From contig NZ_JALJWH010000001.1 of NCBI RefSeq assembly GCF_024168825.1, forward strand, positions 868,001 to 932,000: a DNA stretch of 64,000 nt. Reading direction: 5' to 3'. The notes under the pieces are model-generated. The model saw nothing but the letters and a program-made list of their open reading frames with translations, searched no databases and had not been told where the DNA came from. The DNA comes from Paenarthrobacter sp. A20. Lineage in GTDB: Bacteria; Actinomycetota; Actinomycetes; Actinomycetales; Micrococcaceae. Shown here one piece after another: positions 1 to 8,283 of the stretch (positions are counted from its first letter, which is position 1; each line of letters begins with the position of its first letter). Both the position numbers and the translations under genes were made by a program.

Positions 1-1
1 C

Positions 2-817
2 GCCGTCCCCATGACGCTCGGTCAGGAGTTTGGAGCCTTTGCCGCCACGATTGAGGAAGACAGATGCCGGCTGAGGGAGTCCGCGGGGCTCATGCTCGAA
101 TGCAGTCTGGGAGCAACCGCGATCGGGACAGGGATCACGGCCGAGCCCGGCTACCGGGAGCGCGTCGTTGATGCCCTTTCCGAAATTTCCGGGCTGCCCC
201 TGGTACCGGCGACTGACCTGCTGGAGGCGACATCCGACGTCGGGGTTTTCATGCATGTATCCGGGATGCTCAAGCGATCGGCCATCAAGATCTCCAAAAT
301 CAGCAGCGACCTGAGACTGCTGTCCAGCGGTCCGCAAAATGGCTTCGGGGAGATCCAATTACCACCCCGCCAGGCGGGGTCATCCATCATGCCGGGCAAA
401 GTAAATCCGGTGATTCCCGAGACCCTGAACCAGATCGCTTTTGCGGTTGCTGGTGCGGATACCACCGTCACCATGGCCGCCGACAACGGCCAGTTGCAAC
501 TGAATGCCTTTGAACCCGTCATGGCCCATGCCCTTTTGCAGGGCTTTTCCTGGCTCACCAACGGCGCGAGGATTCTCAGGACCCACTGCGTCCAGGGCAT
601 CACGGCAAACGAGGAACTGCTTGGTGGGCGGGCTGCGGGCTCTGCTGGACTGGCCACCGCGCTGATACCCGCCCTTGGCTACGCAGCCGCTGCGGAGGTG
701 GCCAATCGTGCGTTGAGTGGACGCATGGCAGTGGTCGATGCCGTCACATCGATGGGACTCATGGAACGGGACGCCGCCCAAATGATCCTTGAGGGCGCCT
801 CTGCGTACGGACGCTGA
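2..817 (+). CDS. aspA: Aspartate ammonia-lyase, C-terminal part (partial)
   Basis: This is the C-terminal 271 residues of an aspartase, which reversibly deaminates L-aspartate to fumarate and ammonia in the cytosol. The reading frame is open to the window edge, so the N-terminal part lies upstream. The fumarase/aspartase signature GSSIMPGKVNP is visible at about 379-411; its serine belongs to the catalytic SS loop of the superfamily. PMTLGQEF near the start, LGATAIGTG, ATSD, KISNDLRLLSSGP-like and DTTVTMAA segments match the aspartase branch more closely than fumarase as I remember the E. coli sequence. It ends one base before the convergent AsnC-type gene. Fumarase C or argininosuccinate lyase are less likely alternatives. 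Confidence 0.88.
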   Translation, partial: AVPMTLGQEFGAFAATIEEDRCRLRESAGLMLECSLGATAIGTGITAEPGYRERVVDALSEISGLPLVPATDLLEATSDVGVFMHVSGMLKRSAIKISKISSDLRLLSSGPQNGFGEIQLPPRQAGSSIMPGKVNPVIPETLNQIAFAVAGADTTVTMAADNGQLQLNAFEPVMAHALLQGFSWLTNGARILRTHCVQGITANEELLGGRAAGSAGLATALIPALGYAAAAEVANRALSGRMAVVDAVTSMGLMERDAAQMILEGASAYGR

Positions 818-818
818 G

Positions 819-1268
819 TTACTGCGATACCCGTCGAATCACGTTGGACAGGGTCATGGCAGTGACGGTGTTGGTCACGCCGGGGAGGGCAGAAATCTGC
901 TCCCAAATCTCCTGCACCCTGCCATGGGATCGGGCTTCGACGCGCACGATCAAATCAAAGTCACCGCTCAGCACATCACACAGAACGATTTCGGGAATCG
1001 CCCTGAGCTCACTCAGAACATCGGCTCCCCGCATGCGGTCTTTCCGGTAGACCATCAGGAATGCAGACACAAGATCCTGGGTCCCTACTCCGGCCACGAC
1101 GGTATAACCCTGGATGTAGCCCTGCCGCTCCATGCGCTCGATCCGCTGGCGGACAGCATTCCTGGAAAGCAGGACCTTTCCGGCCAGCTCGGCGTGCGGG
1201 ACACGGGCGTTCTTGGTGAGCTCCGAAAGGATCCTCTGATCGATGCCGTCCAGGCCCGCACGCTCCAT
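819..1268 (-). CDS. Lrp/AsnC-family transcriptional regulator
   Basis: A 149-residue regulator with the family's usual length and architecture. Residues about 7-60 form the winged helix-turn-helix (LDGIDQRILSELTKNARVP, then LSRNAVRQRIERME), and residues about 70-145 form the RAM ligand-binding domain. Such proteins assemble as octamers and sense amino acids. It converges on aspA with a one-base gap, so control of aspartate metabolism is possible but only inferred from proximity. It is divergent from the HAD phosphatase gene at 1339, with about 70 bases between the starts. Confidence 0.88.
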   Translation of the reverse strand: MERAGLDGIDQRILSELTKNARVPHAELAGKVLLSRNAVRQRIERMERQGYIQGYTVVAGVGTQDLVSAFLMVYRKDRMRGADVLSELRAIPEIVLCDVLSGDFDLIVRVEARSHGRVQEIWEQISALPGVTNTVTAMTLSNVIRRVSQ

Positions 1269-1338
1269 GAATCCCTTCCCAGTAAAAGCCCCTCAGGAGC
1301 CCAGAAGCTCCTGCCCTGACCGAAAGGCCACGAAGAAG

Positions 1339-2049
1339 ATGATACGTCCAGAGCACCACAAACCACTCCCGGGGGCCTACTCGTGCATCCTGTTCGACAT
1401 GGATGGCACGCTGGTGGACTCGGCCAAGGGAGTCACCGCCAGTGCGGCAGAAGCGCTGGCCTCCGTGGGAGCCACCGTGCCAGGTCCTGACCAGTTGCGC
1501 CGGTTCGTGGGACCGCCCATGATGGACTCGTTCCGGAGCGTCGTTGGGCTGGACGAGAACGTGGCGAAGGTTGCTCTCCAGCACTACCGGGCGGCCTACG
1601 CCAGGACCGGAGCTGCCCAGGCCCAGCTCTACGACGGTGTTGAGGCGCTCCTTCATCAATTGCACTTACGGGGCATCCCCATGGCGGTGGCAACGTCGAA
1701 AGTAGAGGACCAAGCCATCAGGCTGACCCGCCACTTTGGCGTAGCCCACTACTTTGCGGATGTCTGTGGCGCGTCCGATACCCTGGGCCGGTCGCGCAAA
1801 GACGATGTGATCGCGGAATCGCTGAACCGGCTCCGTTCACGCGGCGTCGACACATCGCGGCCCGTCATGGTGGGCGACCGGATATACGACGTTGAGGGAG
1901 CAGCCAGCTTCCGGATACCTGCCATCTTCGCGCTCTGGGGCTACGGGGAACCCGGCGAATCCGTCCACGCCGCTGCTACCGCGTCTTCTCCCGGCGAACT
2001 CTTACCGCTGCTGCAAGGACCCGCGCAGCAATCGACGGCGGTTCAGTAG
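1339..2049 (+). CDS. HAD-superfamily hydrolase, phosphoglycolate phosphatase-like
   Basis: A 236-residue HAD hydrolase. Motif I FDMDGTLVDS lies about 17 residues in and carries the nucleophile Asp and acid/base Asp; ATSK is motif II; K in SRKDDV and GDRIYDVEGA give motifs III and IV. The helical cap between motifs I and II is the C1 type of the Gph/PgmB group. The closest well-known class is 5'-nucleotidase or phosphoglycolate phosphatase, but the substrate cannot be read from sequence. I chose the ATG at 1339 because the longer frame from 1243 overlaps the divergent AsnC-type gene and does not resemble the family. Its last seven bases overlap the convergent response regulator. Confidence 0.85.
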   Translation: MIRPEHHKPLPGAYSCILFDMDGTLVDSAKGVTASAAEALASVGATVPGPDQLRRFVGPPMMDSFRSVVGLDENVAKVALQHYRAAYARTGAAQAQLYDGVEALLHQLHLRGIPMAVATSKVEDQAIRLTRHFGVAHYFADVCGASDTLGRSRKDDVIAESLNRLRSRGVDTSRPVMVGDRIYDVEGAASFRIPAIFALWGYGEPGESVHAAATASSPGELLPLLQGPAQQSTAVQ

Positions 2050-2735
2050 TCCGGGTTGCTCGGCACCACAAGCCCGGTTTCGTACGCGTAAACCACAACC
2101 TGGACACGGTCCCGCAACTGCAGCTTGCTGAGGATCCGGCGCACGTGGGTTTTCACGGTGGCCTCGGAGAGGAAGAACTTGTGGGCAATTTCCGCGTTGG
2201 ACAGGCCCTCGGCGATGGTGGTGAGGATCTCGGTTTCACGCGGTGTGAGCTCGTCCAGCAGTGGATCCCGGTGCTGGCTGGGCGAGTGACCGGGCACCAC
2301 ACCACCACGAACATACGTTTCCAGGAGCCGTTGCGTTACCCGGGGAGCAACCACGGCATCGCCACTGGCCACCAAACGCACCGCGTGGACCAGCTCCGAG
2401 GGGGCCACGTCCTTGAGCAGGAACGCTGAGGCCCCGGCCTGCAAGCCAGTGAAGGCGTACTCATCAAGGTCGAAGGTGGTGAGGATGATGACCCGGGCGT
2501 CCGAACCGGAATCCGAGATGCGACGGGTCGCTTCGATCCCGTCCATGGCGGGCATCCGTACATCCATCAGCACGACGTCCGGTTGCAGGGCTTCTACTTG
2601 GCGGACGGCCTCGACGCCATCGGACGCCTCGCCTACAACGTGAAGGTCCTCTTCGCCTTCGAGGATCAGCCGGAACCCCATTCGAAGCAGCGGCTGATCG
2701 TCAACGAGCAGCACTTTGATGATGTCTTCTGTCAT
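2043..2735 (-). CDS. NarL/LuxR-type response regulator
   Basis: A 230-residue response regulator. The receiver domain (about 6-125) has the acidic pair DD at 12-13, the phospho-acceptor Asp58 in VVLMDVRMP and the conserved Lys in FLLKDV. The C-terminal LuxR helix-turn-helix (about 160-225) has LTPRETEILTTIAEGLSNAEIA and SEATVKTHVRRI. It is last in a minus-strand operon: its ATG overlaps the stop of the histidine kinase by four bases. Co-transcription with the kinase and an ABC-2 transporter suggests it controls that transporter in response to envelope stress or a peptide, which is inferred from similar actinobacterial and bacillar modules. Confidence 0.92.
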   Translation of the reverse strand: MTEDIIKVLLVDDQPLLRMGFRLILEGEEDLHVVGEASDGVEAVRQVEALQPDVVLMDVRMPAMDGIEATRRISDSGSDARVIILTTFDLDEYAFTGLQAGASAFLLKDVAPSELVHAVRLVASGDAVVAPRVTQRLLETYVRGGVVPGHSPSQHRDPLLDELTPRETEILTTIAEGLSNAEIAHKFFLSEATVKTHVRRILSKLQLRDRVQVVVYAYETGLVVPSNPDY

Positions 2736-4021
2736 GATTCCCCCTTGTCGCCGTTCCAGCGGAGCTCGGCGTGGACCGCCCAGCCTCCCCTTTTTCCCGG
2801 ACCGGCAGTAACGATTCCAGCATAGATTCCGGCGCGTTCATTCATCCCGGCAATGCCTTGGCCAGTACCCAGGCTTCCCACGGAGTCGCTGCCACCTTCG
2901 TGGGTTCCGCGGCCGTCGTCGAGCACGTCAATGGTGACCCGGTCGCCGTCGCGGGCCACTTGGACGTCCACACGGCTCAGCGACCGGCCGTAGCGGAGGA
3001 CGTTGGTCAACGATTCCTGGACGATCCTGTAGACGGTGAGCTCGAAAGCAGGGTCTGCCGGCAAGGCTGGACCTGAATGCGCATAATGCAGCGGCAGTCC
3101 CGCGGTCCGGAAGCCGTCCAGGAGCTTGGACAGGTTGTGTCCGGATGCGAGCGGCGTGAGCGGTGCGGGCCGGCCCGAATCATCACGCAGGACACCAAGG
3201 ACGCGACGCATATCTGCCAGGGCGGCACGGCCGGTACGCGACAGTTCGCTAAGGACTTCGCCGGCACGCTCCGGATCCTTCTTGACCACTACGGCTGCGC
3301 CGTCCGAGAGGCTGATCATCACCGTCAGCGAATGAGCCACGACGTCGTGCATTTCGCGCGCGATCCTGTTCCGCTCGGTGACCTTGCCCAGCTGTGTGGT
3401 CCGGGCTGCCCAGGCGGCGATCTCGGCCTCATGTTCCCTGCGCTGGCGAACAGAAATGCCGATGCCGGTGGCCAATAGATTGGACAACATGATGGTGATT
3501 GCCGTGGCGATGTTGTTGATGAGGTGGAAGTTCTCCGGAACGTCCTGCAGGGTGCCCATCTGACTCGGACTTGTCCACATGAACAAGTACAGGAGGCTCA
3601 GCGGCAGGCTCGCCGCAGCAAAGACCACCAGGGCGATGCCACGCTTCTTGATGGATGCGAACGCGTACAGCGCAAACCACAGGCCGGCGGAAACGTTTGA
3701 ACCCCACGGGTTCAGGATGGTCGCCGCAACTTCCAAGAGCCCGACGGCGGCAACCACCTGGAGGGGGAACCGCCGCCTGAACATCAGTACGGCGGCGATC
3801 AGCGCCAGCAGCACGGCCACGAGCCACTTGCCGTCGATGATGGAGGTGACCATGGTGGGCAGGGCCAACAGCACGTAGCAGAGGACCACCACAACATCCA
3901 TCGCACGGGGCCGCTTGTAGAAGTAGCGGCGGATCCTGCCCCTGCGACGCTGGGCAATTTCAGCGAAGGACGCATCGGCCGCGGGGGCCGATGCGTCCTT
4001 CACTTGTGGAGCTTCAGTCAT
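2732..4021 (-). CDS. Two-component sensor histidine kinase (HisKA_3 type)
   Basis: A 429-residue membrane kinase. After a cytoplasmic N-terminus there are about five to six membrane segments (residues about 40-195) without a large extracellular domain, so it is an intramembrane-sensing type. The dimerisation and phospho-acceptor box ERNRIAREMHDVVAHSLTVM contains the phosphorylated His, and the HATPase_c domain shows IVQESLTNVLRYG (N box) and DDGRGT, GQGIAGMNERA (G boxes). It follows the ABC-2 permease by 20 bases and overlaps the response regulator by four, so the four genes from 5840 down to 2043 read as one operon. Confidence 0.92.
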   Translation of the reverse strand: MTEAPQVKDASAPAADASFAEIAQRRRGRIRRYFYKRPRAMDVVVVLCYVLLALPTMVTSIIDGKWLVAVLLALIAAVLMFRRRFPLQVVAAVGLLEVAATILNPWGSNVSAGLWFALYAFASIKKRGIALVVFAAASLPLSLLYLFMWTSPSQMGTLQDVPENFHLINNIATAITIMLSNLLATGIGISVRQRREHEAEIAAWAARTTQLGKVTERNRIAREMHDVVAHSLTVMISLSDGAAVVVKKDPERAGEVLSELSRTGRAALADMRRVLGVLRDDSGRPAPLTPLASGHNLSKLLDGFRTAGLPLHYAHSGPALPADPAFELTVYRIVQESLTNVLRYGRSLSRVDVQVARDGDRVTIDVLDDGRGTHEGGSDSVGSLGTGQGIAGMNERAGIYAGIVTAGPGKRGGWAVHAELRWNGDKGES

Positions 4022-4041
4022 GAATTGAGCCTAGACTGCGC

Positions 4042-4893
4042 CTAGACGTCACGCTTCTTCAGCAGGATCATGGCCAGCGCTACCGGCACAACCACCCAAG
4101 CGCCCAGAACCAGGGCCGCCTGCCACGCTTCGAGCGTGTCCGGGACATGTTCGACGGCGGTCAGCGGACTGAGCGTGCTGGTGGGCAGGTACTTGCTGGC
4201 TTCCTTGAAGAAGTCGCCCGGGATGAGCTGGAACGCGATCGGCAGAACAAAGAAGATGCCCACCAGGCTCATGATTCCGCCTGCGGAGTTGCGGACGATT
4301 GTTCCAAGTGCCATACCAATGGCGGCCACGGCTGCAACGTAGATGCTGTTGACCAGCAGCAGTTTGATGGACTGTGAGCTGCCGAGATCCAGCTTGAGAC
4401 CGTAGTTGTCCACGATCGGCAGCGACACCAGGCCCGCGATGTAGGTGGACACGGCAGTCAGCAGGAAGGCGCTCACAACCACCACAATGAGCTTGGCCAG
4501 GAACGGTGAAAGCCGCTTGGGTACGGCAGCAAACGTCGAGCGTGCCATGCCCGTGGTGAACTCGGAGCTCATGAGCAGGACGCCCAAGGAACCGAGGATG
4601 AGTTGGGCGAAGGAAATACCCGATGTTGGGATGCTGACGGCCAGATCCCCGCCCTGCGCTGCGATTGCTGCTGCAGCTTCGGGATCCCGTGCGGCCTGCT
4701 CTGCAAAACTTCCTGTTCCCCATGCCGCGAGGGCCGCGAAACCAACCATGACGATCGCGGTGGAAGCCAGGAGGATCAACGTGGACATCAGGGTACGGAA
4801 CTTGATGAATTCCGAGTTCAGCACGCGGTGGAAAGCCGGTCCGGGACCGACGGAGTTACGAATGGACCTGCGGTCCAAAGTGGTGGTGCTCAT
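4042..4893 (-). CDS. ABC-2 type transporter permease
   Basis: A 283-residue membrane protein with a soluble N-terminus (RVLNSEFIKFRTLMSTL), a first membrane helix at about 38-60, an extracellular loop, and five further helices, which is the plan of ABC-2 permeases of the lantibiotic-immunity/bacitracin-export type. The motif LGSLGVLLMSSEFTTGMAR is typical of these permeases. It begins two bases after the ATPase gene ends, so the two are certainly cotranscribed and should form one transporter. Substrate unknown; export of or immunity to a peptide is the family's commonest role. Confidence 0.9.
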   Translation of the reverse strand: MSTTTLDRRSIRNSVGPGPAFHRVLNSEFIKFRTLMSTLILLASTAIVMVGFAALAAWGTGSFAEQAARDPEAAAAIAAQGGDLAVSIPTSGISFAQLILGSLGVLLMSSEFTTGMARSTFAAVPKRLSPFLAKLIVVVVSAFLLTAVSTYIAGLVSLPIVDNYGLKLDLGSSQSIKLLLVNSIYVAAVAAIGMALGTIVRNSAGGIMSLVGIFFVLPIAFQLIPGDFFKEASKYLPTSTLSPLTAVEHVPDTLEAWQAALVLGAWVVVPVALAMILLKKRDV

Positions 4894-4895
4894 GT

Positions 4896-5840
4896 CTATT
4901 TCCCTCCGGCCTGAGCGGGAACCGAGGCCCCGGTGGTGATGTGCGAGTGGTATTCGACCTCGTCCTTGGTCAGTTCCATATAGGCCTCTTCCAGGCTCGC
5001 CTGGAGCGGGGTCAGTTCGTAGACCATGACCTGGTTCTCAAGCGCAGTCTTGGCGATGCCCCGGGGATCCAGTCCGGACACCTCGAGTAGTTCGCGCTCG
5101 TGGACTTCAACGGAAACGCCGGTCCCGGCAAGAAGCTGCATGAGCCGCTCCGGCTGGTCCGTACGGACTCGGGTCCGCGCCTGGCCCTTGCCCGTGATGA
5201 TTTCGGCGATGGGTGCGTCGGCAATGATCTTGCCGCGCCCAATCACGATGAGGTGGTCGGCCGTCAGTGCCATCTCGCTCATGAGGTGGCTGGACAGGAA
5301 GACTGTGCGGCCCTCGGAGGCCAGGTATTTGACGAGGTTGCGGACCCACACCACGCCTTCGGGATCGAGGCCGTTGACGGGCTCATCCAGGATGATGGTC
5401 TGCGGGTCGCCCAGCAGCGCGGCGGCAATACCGAGGCGCTGACCCATTCCGAGCGAGAATCCCTTGACCTTCTTCTTCGCGACGTCACTCAGGCCGGTCA
5501 TCTCGATGACTTCGCGGACCCGGCTCTTGGGGATGCTGTGCGTGGCCGCCATGGCAAGGAGGTGGTTGTATGCAGTGCGGCTCGTGTGGACAGCCTTCGC
5601 GTCCAGGAGGGCACCGATTTCACGGAGCGGGGCCTTGTGCTGGGCGAACGGTTCACCGTTCACGGTCACAAGTCCTGCCGTGGGTGAGTCCAGCCCCATG
5701 ATCATGCGCATGGTGGTGGACTTGCCGGCACCGTTCGGACCCAGGAAGCCCGTGACCCGTCCGGCTTGGACAGTGAAGCTGACACCGCCCACGGCGGTTT
5801 TCTCGCCGTAGACCTTGGTCAGGCCTTTTGCTTCGATCAT
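4896..5840 (-). CDS. ABC transporter ATP-binding protein
   Basis: A 314-residue ATPase of the ABC-2 drug/peptide exporter class. It shows Walker A GPNGAGKSTTM, the Q-loop region, a signature FSLGMGQRLGIAAALL (FSLGMGQR instead of LSGGQ, common in this subfamily), Walker B IILDEPVNGLDP and the switch His in LSSHLMSEM. I chose the ATG at 5840 because a GGAGGG ribosome binding site lies just upstream and the protein then starts MIEAKGLTKVYG; the longer frame to 5909 would run through a palindromic operator-like sequence. It is the first gene of the operon that continues with permease, kinase and regulator. Confidence 0.92.
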   Translation of the reverse strand: MIEAKGLTKVYGEKTAVGGVSFTVQAGRVTGFLGPNGAGKSTTMRMIMGLDSPTAGLVTVNGEPFAQHKAPLREIGALLDAKAVHTSRTAYNHLLAMAATHSIPKSRVREVIEMTGLSDVAKKKVKGFSLGMGQRLGIAAALLGDPQTIILDEPVNGLDPEGVVWVRNLVKYLASEGRTVFLSSHLMSEMALTADHLIVIGRGKIIADAPIAEIITGKGQARTRVRTDQPERLMQLLAGTGVSVEVHERELLEVSGLDPRGIAKTALENQVMVYELTPLQASLEEAYMELTKDEVEYHSHITTGASVPAQAGGK

Positions 5841-5864
5841 GGAAGCGTTCCCTCCTCGGAGCAC

Positions 5865-5909
5865 ATGAGTGTGCAAGTGAGTTTTGAATGTACTCACAAC
5901 GCTACTCAC
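5865..5909. promoter_or_regulatory. Four-part palindromic operator candidate upstream of the ABC operon
   Basis: On the plus strand the sequence reads ATGAGT-N6-GTGAGT-N9-ACTCAC-N6-ACTCAC: four hexamer half sites arranged symmetrically about one centre (half sites at 5865, 5877, 5892 and 5904). Only the outermost left half site has one mismatch. It lies directly upstream of the ATPase start at 5840, where the operon promoter is expected. It would suit two stacked dimers of a regulator; the operon's own LuxR-type response regulator is the natural candidate. The symmetry is seen; the function is inferred. Confidence 0.55.
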
Positions 5910-5987
5910 GGACGGGAAGTAAATCGCCTGTCTCAGGGATGATTCAGGGTCCAGTCAGGGTAGTCCTCCCGGATGACCCGCGCCGGA

Positions 5988-7490
5988 TCAGCCAGCCGGC
6001 AGCGGCGAGTACACGCGGAGTTCGCGCGGCTTCGCACTGAACGTGGCCGTACGGACACCAGGCTTCGGCTCACCGTCCACGGCCAGGACCAGGGGCTGCC
6101 CTATCGCTTCCACAGTGATGGTGGTGGCCTCAGTCAGATGAGTGACTTTGGACGCTGCGACGGTGCCTGTCACCACCGCCCACAGCAGGCGCGCGCGGGC
6201 AAACGGCTCGTCCGCCGTGATCATCCGAATGTCCAGGACGCCGTCGTCCAGCACCGGCCTGCGAAGCGGGGCGTGATCCCGCGGGTAGTAGCGGCCGCGC
6301 CCCAGGTAAAGGATCCAAAGTTTGTGTTTCACTCCGTCTACGGTGAGCGTGGTGGGCGAGTTCACGCCAAAGGTGCGCAGGGAGGCAACCAGTCCTGCCA
6401 CGGGTTTCCCGAGCGCCGGCTGGAGCCGCTCACGCCTGCGGACCAGATTGGGATACACCCCTACGCTGGCGGTGTTCAGCATGGCCAGCTCGGTGATCTC
6501 CGGAGTCTCCGGCAACCCGCGCTGGACCACGACGTGCCCCAGGTCAACGGACGCTGCCTGCCCCTTGGTCACCGCTTCGATGGCGTCGTCGATCGAGCTG
6601 GTGCCCACGTCGCGGGCGAAGTGGTTGAGGGTTCCGCCCGGCAGCACCAGGAGCGGGAGTGAATGTTCGACGGCGGCCGCAGCCGCAGTGCCAACCGTTC
6701 CGTCTCCGCCCCATACGCCCAGTGCAACGGTGCCTGGTCGGGTTGCTGCGGCCTCCATCCCGGCCGCAATGTCATCGCCCTCCCCTAATTCCCGAATATG
6801 CGCTTTCGGGAATATCTCCTTCAGGAGCTCTCCCGTCTCCGGCGTGTAGGAACCACCCATGACGTTGACCGCAATACTGAGCCCCTCGCCGTCGTGAATT
6901 GCGGGCGCCTCCACGGGCGTGCGGCGGGGAGTTGGCTCCGGCGGCCGGGCTGGCCACCAGTTGCGTGTCACCAACGCGGCGCCGGCGCCGAGAGCCGAAC
7001 CCAGCACCACATCGGAGGGCCAATGAGCGCCGGTGTGCACGCGGGAGTAAGCCACCCCTGCTGCAATAGGGGCCAGGGCAAGTCCGATGGCCGGGGACAC
7101 TATTCCGGCGCCCACAGCGAAGGCAACCGCAGATGCAGAATGGCCCGAAGGCATGGACGAACTTGTCGGCTGGGGATTCACGAAGCGGAACAGCGGAAGG
7201 TGCTCGGGAAGAGGCCTGGACCGGGGGAGTGCCCGCTTGAAGATGACGTTGGTGACGCCGGAGGCAACGCCCAAAGCCAGGAGGCCGTGAAGGGCTGCCC
7301 TGCGTGGCTTGCCGGGGAAAGCTGCCATGACTCCCGCGACACCAAACCACAGCTTCCCTTTGGTGGCAACGGCAGAGAGCCTGCGAAAGAAGACGTCGTG
7401 ATCGCCCTGGGGTTGCCGGGACACCGCCCTCACCAGGAAATGGTCAAGTCGTGCAACCCGTTTGGGGCCCTTGCCCACGAAACCTCGCAT
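5988..7490 (-). CDS. PAP2 phosphatase fused to a diacylglycerol-kinase-type lipid kinase
   Basis: About 500 residues with two domains. The N-terminal half is a PAP2 membrane phosphatase with its three motifs: KRALPRSRP, SMPSGHSAS and SRVHTGAHWPSDV. The C-terminal half is a DAGK/sphingosine-kinase catalytic domain with GGDGTVGTAAAA and LPGGTLNHFARD. The fusion couples dephosphorylation of a lipid phosphate with phosphorylation of a lipid, for instance in phospholipid or undecaprenyl-phosphate recycling; the substrates are not determinable here. I prefer the ATG at 7490 (MRGFVGKGPKR); an upstream ATG at 7553 is possible but its extra residues look non-family-like. It is divergent from a second, stand-alone PAP2 gene. 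Confidence 0.85.
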   Translation of the reverse strand: MRGFVGKGPKRVARLDHFLVRAVSRQPQGDHDVFFRRLSAVATKGKLWFGVAGVMAAFPGKPRRAALHGLLALGVASGVTNVIFKRALPRSRPLPEHLPLFRFVNPQPTSSSMPSGHSASAVAFAVGAGIVSPAIGLALAPIAAGVAYSRVHTGAHWPSDVVLGSALGAGAALVTRNWWPARPPEPTPRRTPVEAPAIHDGEGLSIAVNVMGGSYTPETGELLKEIFPKAHIRELGEGDDIAAGMEAAATRPGTVALGVWGGDGTVGTAAAAAVEHSLPLLVLPGGTLNHFARDVGTSSIDDAIEAVTKGQAASVDLGHVVVQRGLPETPEITELAMLNTASVGVYPNLVRRRERLQPALGKPVAGLVASLRTFGVNSPTTLTVDGVKHKLWILYLGRGRYYPRDHAPLRRPVLDDGVLDIRMITADEPFARARLLWAVVTGTVAASKVTHLTEATTITVEAIGQPLVLAVDGEPKPGVRTATFSAKPRELRVYSPLPAG

Positions 7491-7575
7491 CCCAACACAG
7501 TAACCCTTGTGGCCTGCCCCGGTGGCGTGAAGCCGAAGTACGCAGCCTTGCATTGGCGGCCATGGCTACGATGTA

Positions 7576-8283
7576 GTGATGGTTCGCGACATCCTTCGGC
7601 GTCAACGGCCCGAGTGGCAGTTGGTGACTCCCGGCCTGCTCCTGCTGTGCGCTTTTGCGGTCCCGGCCGGGATGTTGCTGGCCGGGCAAGGCGAGCCGGC
7701 CTTCAACGGCGTGGACACCATGTGGCAGGCCTACTCATTCACCTTGCACTCGCCGTTCTGGGATGCCGTGAATGCGGTGCTCAATTGGGCCGGATATGTG
7801 GGTGTACTGATTTTCCACACGGTGCTCGCAGTTGCGCTTGTTGTGGCGCGCCGACCCATGACCTCGATCTTCGTCGCCGCTTCCGGCATCTCCGCGCTGG
7901 CGCTCACGCAACTGGCCAAAACAGTCGTGGGGCGAAGCCGGCCTGAAGGCGCAAAGGTTTTGACCGACACCGGTTCATACCCTTCAGGGCATGTATCGGC
8001 CACCACTGCTTTCCTGATGGTGCTGGTGGTACTCATCGCCCGCTGGTGGATGACTGCGATCGCCACCCTTGGAGTCATCGCCATGATGATCAGCAGGACC
8101 TATCTTTCGGCCCACTGGCTGAGCGATGTCCTCGGTGGCGCCTGCCTGGCTGCCGGTGTCGTCCTGCTCCTGTGGTGGCGCTTCCGGGATATATGCACCG
8201 AGGAGAACGCCAAAGCCGGCGGAAGAACTATTTGGGCGGCAAAGGCTTCGCGACCCCTGCAAGCAGAAGAGCGAGCAGAATAG
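7576..8283 (+). CDS. Membrane PAP2-family phosphatase
   Basis: A 235-residue integral membrane phosphatase with the three PAP2 motifs: KTVVGRSRP (about 116-124), YPSGHVSATT (about 135-144) and SRTYLSAHWLSDVLGG (about 175-190), the His residues being catalytic. About six membrane helices. This fold removes phosphate from lipid carriers such as undecaprenyl diphosphate or phosphatidic acid at the outer membrane face. Start is GTG at 7576 or the adjacent ATG at 7579. Its 3' end overlaps the convergent MFS gene by 56 bases, so the last about 18 codons are read on both strands. Confidence 0.88.
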   Translation: MMVRDILRRQRPEWQLVTPGLLLLCAFAVPAGMLLAGQGEPAFNGVDTMWQAYSFTLHSPFWDAVNAVLNWAGYVGVLIFHTVLAVALVVARRPMTSIFVAASGISALALTQLAKTVVGRSRPEGAKVLTDTGSYPSGHVSATTAFLMVLVVLIARWWMTAIATLGVIAMMISRTYLSAHWLSDVLGGACLAAGVVLLLWWRFRDICTEENAKAGGRTIWAAKASRPLQAEERAE

